This document shows positions 21,401 through 28,656 of a DNA stretch of 37,743 nucleotides, one piece after another (position 1 is the first letter of the stretch; every line of letters begins with the position of its first letter). The stretch comes from a virus. A program made the translations under genes and the position numbers. The DNA is taken from IMG/VR virus record IMGVR_UViG_3300047667_000926, positions 1 to 37,743 of that record; one strand, written 5' to 3'. The notes beneath the pieces are model-generated. The model worked only from the letters and a program-made list of their open reading frames with translations, was not told the origin of the DNA and ran no database searches.

Positions 21401-21684
21401 TAAACAATGCAACTATTGATGTATTCTTTGATAATACTACTACAACGAATGTTTTTCAATCAGATAATATAAGGATATATAGATCTGATGATGCCTACCC
21501 TATAAAGAATCCAACTACTTGAGGATGATGAATAGATATAGTTTGGAAGAATCAAATCTTTATTGCAGAGACATGAGTAAGTTGATTAACTCCTGCTGAG
21601 AGTACTCAGTTATGAGAGATAGATACTGTTAGTACAAAGGTTGATAAAACACTCACTACAAACTTATTTATTTGATTAAAATAA
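18430..21684 (+). CDS. Giant tail fibre or tailspike
   Basis: At 1084 residues this is the largest protein of the phage. The first half is Asn/Ser/Thr-rich with short repeated strands, as in beta-helix spikes. The second half contains domains such as VTVGGTQVAEGIQQVVDRAY, repeated strand blocks and an ending DTVSTKVDKTL plus a hydrophobic tail. It is likely the main receptor-binding or depolymerising structure; I see no clear catalytic motif. Glycines are predominantly TGA, so under the standard code only fragments remain. Confidence 0.8.
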
Positions 21685-21688
21685 GTCT

Positions 21689-21961
21689 ATGCAAACAAAT
21701 TGATGTTGATGAAAGGGTGGGTGGTTTAAGCCACCTTACTCTATATTCTTCGATACAAGCTGTCGTATTCATGATGTGAACTATGATAACTGATGAACGG
21801 AAGATGATAGATTAAAAGCGGATAAATGATTATTAAAATATATGTCTGAGGATGTCACAAGGCTTACAAAATGGAAACAACCATATTTCTATATGTGGTG
21901 CTATATATATTATATAGGTGTAAGATTATTCTGACGGAAATATTTTAATTATATTAAATAA
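21689..21961 (+). CDS. Phospholipase A2-like protein
   Basis: The protein has 90 residues. A Gly-rich loop (CGGKGGWF, residues 6-13) precedes SCRIHDVNYDNGG with the His28-Asp29 pair and Tyr32, followed by DDRLKAD. In phospholipase A2 the catalytic His-Asp lies in C-x-x-H-D-x-x-Y after a calcium-binding Gly loop, so the residues for activity seem present. The C-terminal part is aromatic and hydrophobic and may sit on membranes. It lies between the fibre genes and the holin-like gene, so it could act in entry or lys. The gene starts 4 bases after the fibre stop. Confidence 0.7.
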
Positions 21962-21965
21962 AACC

Positions 21966-22003
21966 TTGCAATTAGCGGGTTTTTATGGTATAAATGATAT
22001 AAT
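21966..22003 (+). promoter_or_regulatory. Promoter region before the lysis genes
   Basis: TTGCAA (21966-21971) and TATAAA (21989-21994, preceded by TGG) are 17 bases apart. A second -10, TGA-TATAAT (21995-22003), overlaps downstream. The AAAACC/GGTTTT stem (21960-21965/21978-21983) with its short T run may also terminate some upstream transcripts. Both -10 boxes would feed the holin-like gene. Confidence 0.6.
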
Positions 22004-22020
22004 ATTATTAAATTCCAGTT

Positions 22021-22335
22021 ATGCCAATGGACATATTTGAAAAGATAGCCGAGTTTATACCACCCCACTCTTGGATTTGAGCTATATGAGGAATGGCTAT
22101 GTACTTGAACCAAGTAAGGAAAGGACAAAAATTTACAACTTGAATGTTTATAGTTAATATACTTTTAGCTATGTGGGTTTGATACCTAGCGTGAGAATTT
22201 ATACCAGATTCATTCTGAAATATAAAAAACTCAATGATTTCAATATGTTGATTTCTTAGTTACCCTATATTAGATCTATTAGAGAAAAGAGGTTTACCAT
22301 TAATTCTAAAGAAGATAGTATGAAACAGCAAATAA
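22021..22335 (+). CDS. Holin-like membrane protein
   Basis: The 104-residue protein has about three hydrophobic segments: WIGAIGGMAMYL (residues 18-29), MFIVNILLAMWVGYLAGEF (about 42-60) and MISICGFLSYPILDLL (about 72-87), ending in a basic tail. This topology and size match class I holins, including the LydA-like group, which open the membrane at lysis. It is the first gene after the promoter at 21966 and overlaps the next gene by 16 bases. Confidence 0.6.
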
Positions 22336-22496
22336 GCAAGTACTCTATAATAGAGATGGCAATATTAATATTATTAGTTTGAGGGTTAGTATATATTGCT
22401 AGTGTATCTCTTGAAGTAAATAATAGAATAGCTGATACTCTCGTTCAAATAGAACTAAATACTAGAGAAATAATAGTAGAAGTAATAATTGAATAA
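22320..22496 (+). CDS. Small single-pass membrane protein
   Basis: Fifty-eight residues: a short basic N-terminus, one hydrophobic helix (about 10-30) and an acidic, helical C-terminus. It overlaps the holin-like gene. Possible roles are a holin regulator or part of a spanin, but no lipobox is visible. Confidence 0.6.
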
Positions 22497-22506
22497 TAAA
22501 ATAATT

Positions 22507-22662
22507 ATGACAAAAGTAACTGTAAAGATTAAAAAACCTTCTAAATATAAGGTTAAAAAAGTAAATGTAACTAATGCTATAAAAAAACCTAAGAAAATAA
22601 AGATTAAAATTTGAGGGGCTAAAATGCTTACAAAGAAAAAAGCAAAGACAACTAACTCTTAG
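22507..22662 (+). CDS. Lysine-rich small protein
   Basis: Fifty-one residues with about one third Lys and no acidic residue, built of short KV and KI repeats (KIKKPSKYKVKKVNV). It probably binds nucleic acid or membrane phosphate. One Gly is TGA. No family recognised. Confidence 0.6.
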
Positions 22663-22665
22663 ATT

Positions 22666-22854
22666 ATGATAAAAAAAATATTCTACGAAGCTGTATTCCT
22701 TGTATTGCTATGATTCTTATGACTCATATGAACTATCCCAGTTATAAACTATATAAATAGCGTACAGCAAGAAAGTTTAGAACAGGAAGTAATTGATAAC
22801 CAAGAAAGCCATGAAAGTAATAAAAACTTCCAATTTGTCTGAAAAGTAATATAA
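22666..22854 (+). CDS. Small membrane protein
   Basis: Sixty-two residues: a Lys-bearing start (MIKKIFYEA), one hydrophobic helix to about residue 28 with three TGA-coded Gly, and an acidic, Gln/Glu-rich exterior part. It resembles inner-membrane spanin subunits in layout only. Confidence 0.55.
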
Positions 22855-22855
22855 T
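22828..22855 (+). promoter_or_regulatory. Weak promoter TTCCAA-16-TATAAT
   Basis: TATAAT at 22850-22855 overlaps the stop of the preceding gene, with TTCCAA 16 bases upstream. The -35 is poor, but the expected start near 22862 falls exactly at the beginning of the structured leader. Confidence 0.4.
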
Positions 22856-22861
22856 ATATAT

Positions 22862-22940
22862 GGATAGATTAAATGTTTTGGTATTTTAATAAGTTTATAA
22901 AGAGGGTTCTATCCAAAACAGCCTAATTTATAAACTTATT
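22862..22940 (+). promoter_or_regulatory. Structured leader before the HNH gene
   Basis: A perfect 14-bp inverted repeat (22888-22901/22927-22940) surrounds a 25-base loop. That loop holds CTATCC and CCAAAAC, complementary to GGATAG (22862-22867) and GTTTTGG (22875-22881) upstream, which allows pseudoknot or alternative pairing. It could be a terminator for the lysis genes or a leader controlling the HNH gene. Confidence 0.5.
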
Positions 22941-22953
22941 TAAGTATACTCTT

Positions 22954-23556
22954 ATGCACGTAAAAGAATGAGATAAATACTGAAGGCTTATATTATTAGT
23001 AGGCTGAAATATTTATTGTAAAGATAAAATTAAATGTCTATGTGAATGTTGAATTATAAAATATATTAAATTATGACACATAAGATCTTGAGATATAATA
23101 TCATGTGGGTGTTATTCATCAGAAAAAGCTAAAGAAAGAATAAAATCAATAAGACCATGATTAAAACATTGACTTAGTAGGTCAAGAATATATAAAATAT
23201 TTTGATTAATAAAAGAAAGATGTAATAATACAAATAGTACTAGTTATCATCATTACTGATGAAGATGAATTAAATGCGAATGGGGATCTTTTGAATATTT
23301 TTATAAAGATATGTCTGAATGATATTCAGATACTTTAGAAATAGATCGAGTCGATAATAATTGAAATTATTGTAAGTCAAATTGTAGATGGGCTACTAGA
23401 AAAGAACAGATGAGGAATAGAAGAACAAATCATTTATATAAATGAAAATGTATTACACAATGGTGTGAGGAATTGGATATTAACCCCTCAACTGTTTTTG
23501 GAAGAATAAATAGGCTATGATGGACTTATGAAAAAGCTTTAGAATTAACTAAATAA
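22954..23556 (+). CDS. HNH endonuclease with zinc finger (homing type)
   Basis: The 200-residue protein has an N-terminal zinc-binding part (CLCECG ... SCGCY), then the module HHYGGRGIKCEWGSFEYFYKD, LEIDRVDNNGNYCKSNCRWAT and RKEQMRNRRTN typical of phage HNH proteins, and a C-terminal HTH-like part. The three Gly of YGGRG are all TGA. Such genes are usually mobile and insert between host phage genes; here it splits membrane genes from the peptidase. It is likely a free-standing homing nuclease. Confidence 0.85.
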
Positions 23557-23558
23557 CC

Positions 23559-24176
23559 ATGAAATTTAAATTTAATAAAATCAATGATATTGCATTATTT
23601 CACAATCTTAATCAATGAGATGAAGTGTGGAGTAAAATGTGCTGCACTTATTTCGGACCTGCTGCAAATTTAAAATATAACTGCTGAATAGATATATCAG
23701 AATCAGATATAAAAGGAATTGCATTAAAAAAAGAGAAGGAATGAAAGTTCTCATTTAAAAACGGATGAAGAGGTTCTGATTGAATTGAGGCAATACTAGA
23801 ATTCGTAAAAGAAAACGCTCTTGAGAGATGATATAAAGTACCAAATTTAGCTATATTTAAGAAAGAAGATGAAGTAGAATTATTCGATTGGATAAATAGA
23901 GGGTACGCAGCTGTTATTTGAATCAAAGTAAATAAAGAATTTTATAAGGATTCTAGAGATGGGTCTATTGATATTAAAGATTATGCTAACCTTGTATGAT
24001 GAATAGGTCATTTCAATTGTATAGCAAAATGGATTTCCAGAGGGGAAACAAATACAGAAGAACATCATAAAGATATGTTTATAGATAATTATATGGAAAA
24101 GAATTCAACTTATAAGTGTGATATAAAAGAAGTATTAGAGGACCTATCTATGAATACTAAGTATATTTTCTTTTAA
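23559..24176 (+). CDS. Papain-fold (C39/C1-like) cysteine peptidase
   Basis: The 205-residue protein has SKMCCTYFGPA with Cys28/29, later GGIGHFNCI with His151, then FIDNYMEKN with Asp176/Asn177, the order Cys-His-Asx of papain-like peptidases. It starts two bases after the HNH gene and near the holin-like gene. It may be the peptidoglycan endopeptidase of lysis or a processing enzyme. The fold call is by motif order. Confidence 0.6.
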
Positions 24177-24183
24177 ACAACCT

Positions 24184-24342
24184 ATGGAAAACTTCGAGAC
24201 TAAACTAGCCGATGTTGTTATATGAACATTAATTGTAACTACAGTAGCTTGAATAGCTGTAGTGTGATTAACTTTAATCGTTGTTTTACATACAAGAAAC
24301 AAAGTTTATAAGATCCTAGGGAAAGAAGAAGTTGATATATAA
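24184..24342 (+). CDS. Small membrane protein
   Basis: Fifty-two residues: an amphipathic N-terminus, a hydrophobic helix (about 10-34, three Gly as TGA) and a basic-acidic tail. It is the last gene before the non-coding region. Role unknown; possibly a holin partner. Confidence 0.6.
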
Positions 24343-24377
24343 TAGATAATCAATATAATACATATACATTTCAAAAG

Positions 24378-24405
24378 AAACTCTTACGACACATAAGAGT
24401 TTTTT
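24378..24405 (+). terminator. Intrinsic terminator closing the lysis block
   Basis: A perfect 9-bp stem AAACTCTTA/TAAGAGTTT with a 7-base loop runs into a T tract (24400-24405). It separates the preceding genes from the small transcription units. Confidence 0.85.
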
Positions 24406-24406
24406 G

Positions 24407-24434
24407 TTGCATTAAATTCAGAAATTATTATAAT
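24407..24434 (+). promoter_or_regulatory. Promoter TTGCAT-16-TATAAT (small RNA)
   Basis: TTGCAT (24407-24412) and TATAAT (24429-24434) with a 16-base gap, directly after a terminator. A start near 24441 is expected. Confidence 0.75.
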
Positions 24435-24440
24435 ATATCT

Positions 24441-24617
24441 ATGTAACAGTAGACCTTTCTATGCGTTTTATGAAACGGTCACTTTACAACAGGAAACAAA
24501 CCAACGCAGTACCTCAGGAGGTGATTAAGCCTATCTATTCTAACAGAATCTTGTTAGTCTTATGAAAAGTATAATCCCGACAGACCTTTCGCCCTATGTT
24601 ACTAGGGCTTTTTTTTT
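24441..24617 (+). ncRNA. Candidate small RNA, about 175 nt
   Basis: The element has its own promoter upstream and ends in a terminator (GCCCTA/TAGGGC, 24591-24608, then nine T). Predicted stems are GACC/GGTC with GTTT/AAAC inside (24452-24480) and CTAACA/TGTTAG (24540-24557), and a palindrome ACCTC-AG-GAGGT lies at 24511-24522. The motif AGACCTTTC occurs near both ends. G+C is higher than around it. An alternative is a 37-codon ORF at 24461-24574 (start MRFMKRSLYN, one TGA Gly) without a ribosome site and with codons rare elsewhere here. Confidence 0.55.
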
Positions 24618-24643
24618 GACTTTAAATCATTTCTCAATATACT
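24616..24643 (+). promoter_or_regulatory. Promoter TTGACT-16-TATACT
   Basis: TTGACT (24616-24621) starts inside the T tract of the preceding terminator; TATACT is at 24638-24643 with a 16-base gap. A start near 24650 is expected. Confidence 0.65.
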
Positions 24644-24649
24644 AGTTGC

Positions 24650-24703
24650 ACAGAATAAACAATAAGTGGTTACATAAAAAGTCTTTGCAAGGGGCTTTTT
24701 TTG
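24650..24703 (+). ncRNA. Candidate very short RNA, about 55 nt
   Basis: Between the promoter at 24616 and a terminator (AAAAAGTC paired with GGCTTTTT, 24676-24698, plus a T tract) there is room only for a short transcript. It has no ORF. The pairing includes one G-U. Function unknown. Confidence 0.45.
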
Positions 24704-24736
24704 TTGTAATCTTCACGAACTCTCTACATAATCCTA

Positions 24737-24764
24737 TTGTAAAGCCATCATAAATATATACAAT
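24737..24764 (+). promoter_or_regulatory. Promoter TTGTAA-16-TACAAT
   Basis: TTGTAA (24737-24742) and TACAAT (24759-24764) with a 16-base gap, 28 bases before the 27-codon ORF. Confidence 0.55.
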
Positions 24765-24792
24765 ATACATACTTAATGTATAAGAAATAACT

Positions 24793-24876
24793 ATGAAGAA
24801 AGAAGAAACAGCCCTCACTAGATACGCTAGAGAAATGAAAGAAGAAAGAATGTATAGATTACAGACTGAGTGTTAA
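24793..24876 (+). CDS. 27-residue peptide in its own transcription unit
   Basis: It begins MKKEETALTRYAREMK and ends QTEC, highly charged and helical with no Gly. A promoter precedes it and its last two codons form the left arm of the terminator. The tight promoter-ORF-terminator arrangement supports a real small gene, although the RNA itself could be the product. Confidence 0.5.
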   Translation: MKKEETALTRYAREMKEERMYRLQTEC

Positions 24877-24893
24877 ATCGACACTCTTTTTTT
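24868..24893 (+). terminator. Intrinsic terminator overlapping the 27-residue ORF
   Basis: GAGTGT (24868-24873) pairs with ACACTC (24881-24886), followed by seven more T. The stop codon is in the loop. Confidence 0.85.
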
Positions 24894-24915
24894 ATGTCTC
24901 AAAATATTACAGTTA

Positions 24916-24942
24916 TGATACATGTATAGCTTATATGTATCA
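24916..24942. promoter_or_regulatory. Inverted repeat, possible operator
   Basis: TGATACAT (24916-24923) and ATGTATCA (24935-24942) form a perfect 8-bp inverted repeat with 11 bases between, lying 28 bases upstream of the -35 box of the replication promoter. The size suits a dimeric HTH repressor such as the one encoded at 33157. Confidence 0.4.
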
Positions 24943-24970
24943 GGTGTGATAAGTTTTTTAGACTTTTTAT

Positions 24971-24998
24971 TTGTTTTTATTTAAGTTTATGATATAAT
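24971..24998 (+). promoter_or_regulatory. Promoter TTGTTT-16-TGATATAAT (replication operon)
   Basis: TTGTTT (24971-24976) and TATAAT (24993-24998) with a 16-base gap and a TG element at 24990-24991. It is the obvious start for the replication and recombination genes. The expected +1 is near 25005. Confidence 0.8.
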
Positions 24999-25004
24999 AC
25001 TCGT

Positions 25005-25096
25005 GACTAAAGAGATTAAATAGTTCCGACAATCAAATTTAAGACTCATATTTGTAGGTTCTCTTTAGTCGGAACAGCCTACAGGTATGAGTTTTT
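25005..25096 (+). promoter_or_regulatory. Structured leader with exclusive pairings
   Basis: Three strong helices compete. Helix A pairs 25005-25015 with 25060-25070 (11 bp). Helix B pairs 25023-25030 with 25068-25075 (8 bp). Helix C pairs 25041-25050 with 25086-25095 and includes 25053-25058/25078-25083. A and B share bases 25068-25070, and their right arms lie in the loop of C, so pseudoknot or switching is possible. The leader ends 15 bases before the initiator ATG. It looks like an attenuator or translational switch, ligand unknown. Confidence 0.6.
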
Positions 25097-25110
25097 AATT
25101 GTATAGAATT

Positions 25111-25884
25111 ATGGAATGATTTATACAGCTTCATAGAAAGATGCTGGAATGGGAATGGTATGATGATATAAATACAAAGACATTATTTATACATTTACTA
25201 CTAAAAGCTAATTGGAAAGATAAGAATTGGAGAGGTATATATATAAAAAGATGAGAGCTATTAACATGAAGAATAACACTTGCTGCTGAGACCTGATTAT
25301 CAGAACAACAGATAAGGACTTCACTTACTAAGCTAAAATCAACCAGCGAGATAACCATCAAACCAACCAGTAAATATAGCATTGTTAAGCTATTAAACTA
25401 CAATGAGTATCAATGAGATAACCAGCAAGATAACCAACAAGCAACCAACAAGCAACCAGCAAGTAACCAACAAGTAACCACTACTAATAAGGTTAATAAT
25501 AATAATAAAGAAAATAATATAATTAAGTCTATAGATAAGGAAGTTTCAATCGCAACTAAAGTTGCTACCCTAGAATCATATATAAAGAATGATTTTAGTT
25601 TAGAATTTATTTCAGATATATATAATAAATACAACTTAACTAAAACAGACTTTCAAGAAGAGTGTGAATCATTTTTATTATACTGGAAAGAGAAATCTAT
25701 TAATTGAAAAAAGGAAAGACGGGAGAAAGAGAAAACATTTGACCCAAAGCTTAGATTCAGAAACTGGATGAAGAACAATGATAAGTGGAGTAAAACAGTT
25801 ATTGTAAATTCAGAAGATGATGAGAATAAAAGAAAGCTAGAAGAGATAGAAAGAAAGAAGAGAGATTTATTTAATAAATTTTAG
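25111..25884 (+). CDS. Replication initiator (phage winged-helix/DnaD type)
   Basis: The 257-residue protein begins MEGFIQLHRKMLEWEWYDD, continues LFIHLLLKANWKDKNWRG and IKRGELLTGR, then an HTH (LAAETGLSEQQIRTSLTKL) and EITIKPTSKYSIVKLLNY. This is the common N-terminal domain of phage replication proteins that bind the origin. A Gln/Asn/Thr-rich linker from short CAACAAG-type repeats (25420-25500) follows, then a helical C-terminal domain that probably contacts the host helicase loader. It is the first gene of the operon, controlled by the leader. Confidence 0.85.
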
Positions 25885-25887
25885 ATT

Positions 25888-26151
25888 ATGTGAAGACTTG
25901 CACATGTAAAGAATGTATGAGATATGTATAATTGAATAGAATTATTACAATGATGAACGTATAATGATAAGATTAAAGTTAAAGCAAGATGTCATTGCTG
26001 AGAGATTTATTATCCTAGATTTGCAAATTTAACACAGGGTAAATCAAAATCTTGTTGATGCTGAAGTCCTGTTTGACGTGAGATAATAGTGGAATATAAA
26101 TGAGAATCGCACTCAAAATCAGAATGGAAAAGAATATTAGGTCTTACATAA
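25888..26151 (+). CDS. Zinc-finger protein related to HNH accessory domain
   Basis: Eighty-seven residues with CHCGE and CGCG knuckles 17 residues apart and an HTH-like end (SEWKRILGL). The knuckle pair resembles the N-terminal part of the HNH protein at 22954, so it may be a DNA-binding remnant or partner of such an element. It opens with ATG TGA. It starts 3 bases after the initiator stop. Confidence 0.65.
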
Positions 26152-26164
26152 TAAAATAAAAAAT

Positions 26165-26575
26165 ATGCTAACTAAGAACCAAAGAACTCACGCAATCGTA
26201 TTCAAAGACTGAAATAAGATAAGCATAACTCAATCACAATACGAACTATACAGAGAAGAGATAAAGATTAAGAAGCATAATGATTTCATAACTATACACG
26301 ATATAGATACTGATGAGATTACTTATGAATGAAGATGTAATGAAATAAAAGCATTTCAAGCAATTAAGAGAGATCCTACATTATGAGACAAAGTAACTAT
26401 CTGTTCATTCTGAACAAGACATGAATTATCATTAACTTGAGATTGTGAATGTAGTAAGAAGTTTTGAACGTTATGAATATTATTCAAAGATGAATTACAG
26501 AAGTTATGATATAAAGTATTCTACGATTCAGATATAACTAAGGAGATGCAAGAAGCTTATTTAAATAATAAATAA
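26165..26575 (+). CDS. Hypothetical protein of the replication operon
   Basis: The 136-residue protein contains strand-rich KISITQSQYELYREE and TICSFGTRHEL, a CECSKKFG segment, and a helical tail ending TKEMQEAYLNNK. A damaged copy of that tail is found at 26925-26955. No known family recognised. Confidence 0.7.
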
Positions 26576-26577
26576 TT

Positions 26578-26718
26578 ATGAAAATAAAAGATTTTAAATG
26601 ATGATTAACAGAGAATGATAAATTATCATATAGCTGACATAATACTATTAATCAATGAGATTTTATAGTACATAAAGAAAAAATATTAATAGATGTATGA
26701 CTAATTGATAATCAATAG
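26578..26718 (+). CDS. Hypothetical 46-residue protein
   Basis: Small and charged, with five Gly encoded by TGA (FKGGL, SGHN, QGD, VGLI). It is separated by two bases from the gene before. No family recognised. Confidence 0.6.
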
Positions 26719-26722
26719 AACT

Positions 26723-26920
26723 ATGGAAGAAAATAAAGAATTAAAAAAATATATCTGAAAAACAATAAAGAACATAGAAAAAACTAAAACACCTAATAAT
26801 TTTCCTGAATCAGAACGAATTAGAATATACTTTACAAATTGAGAACTTTTAGATTTATATTCATGGGATTATGAGAGTTATATAAGTTGAATATCTATTA
26901 GTTATAATCCTCATATTTAG
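26723..26920 (+). CDS. Hypothetical 65-residue protein
   Basis: Lys/Glu-rich helix at the start, then strand-like RIRIYFTNGELLDLYSWDYE. It is tiled with its neighbour (4-base gap). No family recognised. Confidence 0.65.
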
Positions 26921-26924
26921 GGTA

Positions 26925-26955
26925 AAAGAAATCCAAGAAGCTTATTTAAATAGAT
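26925..26955 (+). pseudogene. Remnant of the tail of the gene at 26165
   Basis: The frame KEIQEAYLNR then TAG copies the tail KEMQEAYLNNK of the gene at 26165. Nineteen bases (26934-26952) are identical to 26549-26567. Upstream similarity is lost. It indicates a duplication or recombination scar around the two small genes between. Confidence 0.55.
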
Positions 26956-26983
26956 AGGTATTATAATAAATAACAAAAGGAAT

Positions 26984-27175
26984 ATGAGAGAAACAAATGA
27001 AAAAGAATTAGATTGGTGAGAAGCTAGTAAAAGGTTACATGAATTTATTCCATTATATATGGAAATATGACCAGTAGGGACATTTTGATTAATATTATTA
27101 AATCAATTAAAGCATAGGCTTGATAACTGAGAAAGATCAAAAGAGTTACATGAAGAAATTATGAATGTAGAATAA
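26984..27175 (+). CDS. Hypothetical 63-residue protein
   Basis: Helical, with ribosome site AAAAGGAAT before the ATG. Contains FIPLYMEIGPVGTFGLILL, a moderately hydrophobic segment with two TGA-coded Gly. Function unknown. Confidence 0.65.
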
Positions 27176-27193
27176 TTTATAACAAATAGAACA

Positions 27194-27451
27194 ATGAAAA
27201 CTAAAAAAGAATATTTATATGCTATAGTAATGTGTTTTTTATGACCTCTATGAATTAGCTTTGCACTTTTTTGGGAAGATGATAAAACGTGGGGAAAATT
27301 TAAAAAAGAGACAAAATATATAATTGTATGAAGCAGTTTAGTTACGGTTTTATGGTTTCTATTTCCTATAACATTTACAGTAAGTATTATTACATTTGTT
27401 ATCTGATTATTAATTTCAGTCTGAGGGGGTAACGGAAGATATTATTATTAA
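27194..27451 (+). CDS. Membrane protein, about three helices
   Basis: Eighty-five residues with hydrophobic stretches near 9-26, 42-60 and 63-77, separated by charged loops, and a Tyr-rich end. Gly in FLGPLG and VIGLL are TGA. Possibly a superinfection-exclusion or host takeover membrane protein; this is only a guess from topology. Confidence 0.65.
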
Positions 27452-27462
27452 CAAATAGAACT

Positions 27463-27690
27463 ATGGTAAAACACTATCACTATGACTGTATAAGTATTAC
27501 TGAAAGAAGTAGACTATATGAAATAGAACAAACTACTTGTAAATACTGTTTAGAAAGACTTTGAAAATATAAAATCAATACATCTACAGGAACAAGAGAT
27601 ACTACAAAAGCAAAAGCATACTTCCAAAAGAAAGATAATACTGATAAGAAGCGGAAAGAATTAAAAGAATTAAAAAAAGGACTTATTTAA
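27463..27690 (+). CDS. Small cysteine-bearing basic protein
   Basis: Seventy-five residues. CKYCLERLG may bind zinc, together with the upstream HYHYDC. The C-terminus is Lys-rich and helical. DNA binding is plausible. No family recognised. Confidence 0.65.
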
Positions 27691-27715
27691 TAAAAAGAAC
27701 ACCTAACAATACTAC

Positions 27716-28015
27716 ATGGAAATAATTAGAAAAACTAAATGCAGTAGATGTAGTTGTATAAGTGTAATGGATAAAATATACCACTTTAAAAACAATATTC
27801 CTAAAGACGATCAAGAGGCTATGTGTTTAGATGAAATACTAGACTATTGATGTTTAGAATGAGAATTATTTCAATGCTATATGGACCAAAACGGAACTAA
27901 GTGTAAAGGACTACATGAATATATCGAATTTTTAAAGGATAATGAAGAGGTTGAAAATGTGATTATCTGTAATTTACAAAAATATAAAGATGGAAGAAAT
28001 AAAAACATTCTTTAA
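27716..28015 (+). CDS. Cysteine-rich hypothetical protein
   Basis: Ninety-nine residues with CSRCSC near the start and further Cys at roughly 37, 46, 54 and 63, suggesting a metal-binding fold. The last 26 bases overlap the HNH gene. Function unknown. Confidence 0.65.
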
Positions 28016-28274
28016 AACAAAGACTAAGAAGAAAAAGAGTAAATGAAGCCAAAAAGAAATGTTTATAGAGATATGGAATGATCGTGATCATAATTGTATT
28101 GATTGTTGAAGATTACTTCATACTCCAAAACCTCACAACTTTGATCATATAAAAAGCAAGTGAAGTAGACCAGATTTAAAATACGATAAAGATAATATAC
28201 AAATCGTATGCTTTAAATGCCACTTCTTCAAAACAAATAAGTTAATTTATAAATGACCTGATTTAGATGGATAA
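27990..28274 (+). CDS. HNH endonuclease (small, structural type)
   Basis: The 94-residue protein has a Lys-rich start, then FIEIWNDRDHNCIDCGRLL, FDHIKSKGSRPDLKYD, DNIQIVCFKCHFFKTN. This gives two CxxC zinc pairs and the H-N-H order expected for a nuclease. It is located with RusA and other recombination genes, so a role in DNA processing or packaging is more likely than homing. It overlaps both neighbours. Confidence 0.8.
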
Positions 28275-28656
28275 TATATTAACTCTTAGATACGACATAC
28301 CAATAAAAGTATCAACAAATCAAATATATAGCTGAATGCATCGGACCCAAAGGAAAAGAATAGCTGATATGTACCATAAATTAACAAAGGAAGTTCAACA
28401 GTTTGAAACTTTAACAGAAAAGGTTGATATAGAAATACTATTTTACTTCCGTAGTAGGTACTTAGATAGCTCTAATTGTTCTTTTATGTGAAAGATGATA
28501 GAGGATAGCTTGGTAAAAAATAAACTACTCTCAGACGATTCTAATACCTATGTTTGAAAGTTTATAACTGAGAGTATATTATTAGATAAAAAGGAGCGTA
28601 AAAAAATAGAGAAAGATTATTTAAGAATATTAATAACTAAAAATGAAAAAGATTAA
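28267..28656 (+). CDS. rusA: RusA-like Holliday junction resolvase
   Basis: The 129-residue protein begins with the strand IPIKVSTNQIYSG, has VDIEILFYFRSRYLDSSN and then MIEDSLVKNKLLSDD. The Asp of LDxxN and the Asp of MIEDSL correspond to the metal-binding acids of RusA, which cuts four-way junctions. The length is typical. It overlaps both adjacent genes, so translation is coupled. Confidence 0.75.

Noticed and set aside
25420-25500. Short CAACAAG-type direct repeats as a CRISPR or origin iteron array
   Set aside because: The repeats are in frame, irregular and encode the Gln/Asn/Thr linker of the replication initiator. An origin role cannot be excluded but is not supported.
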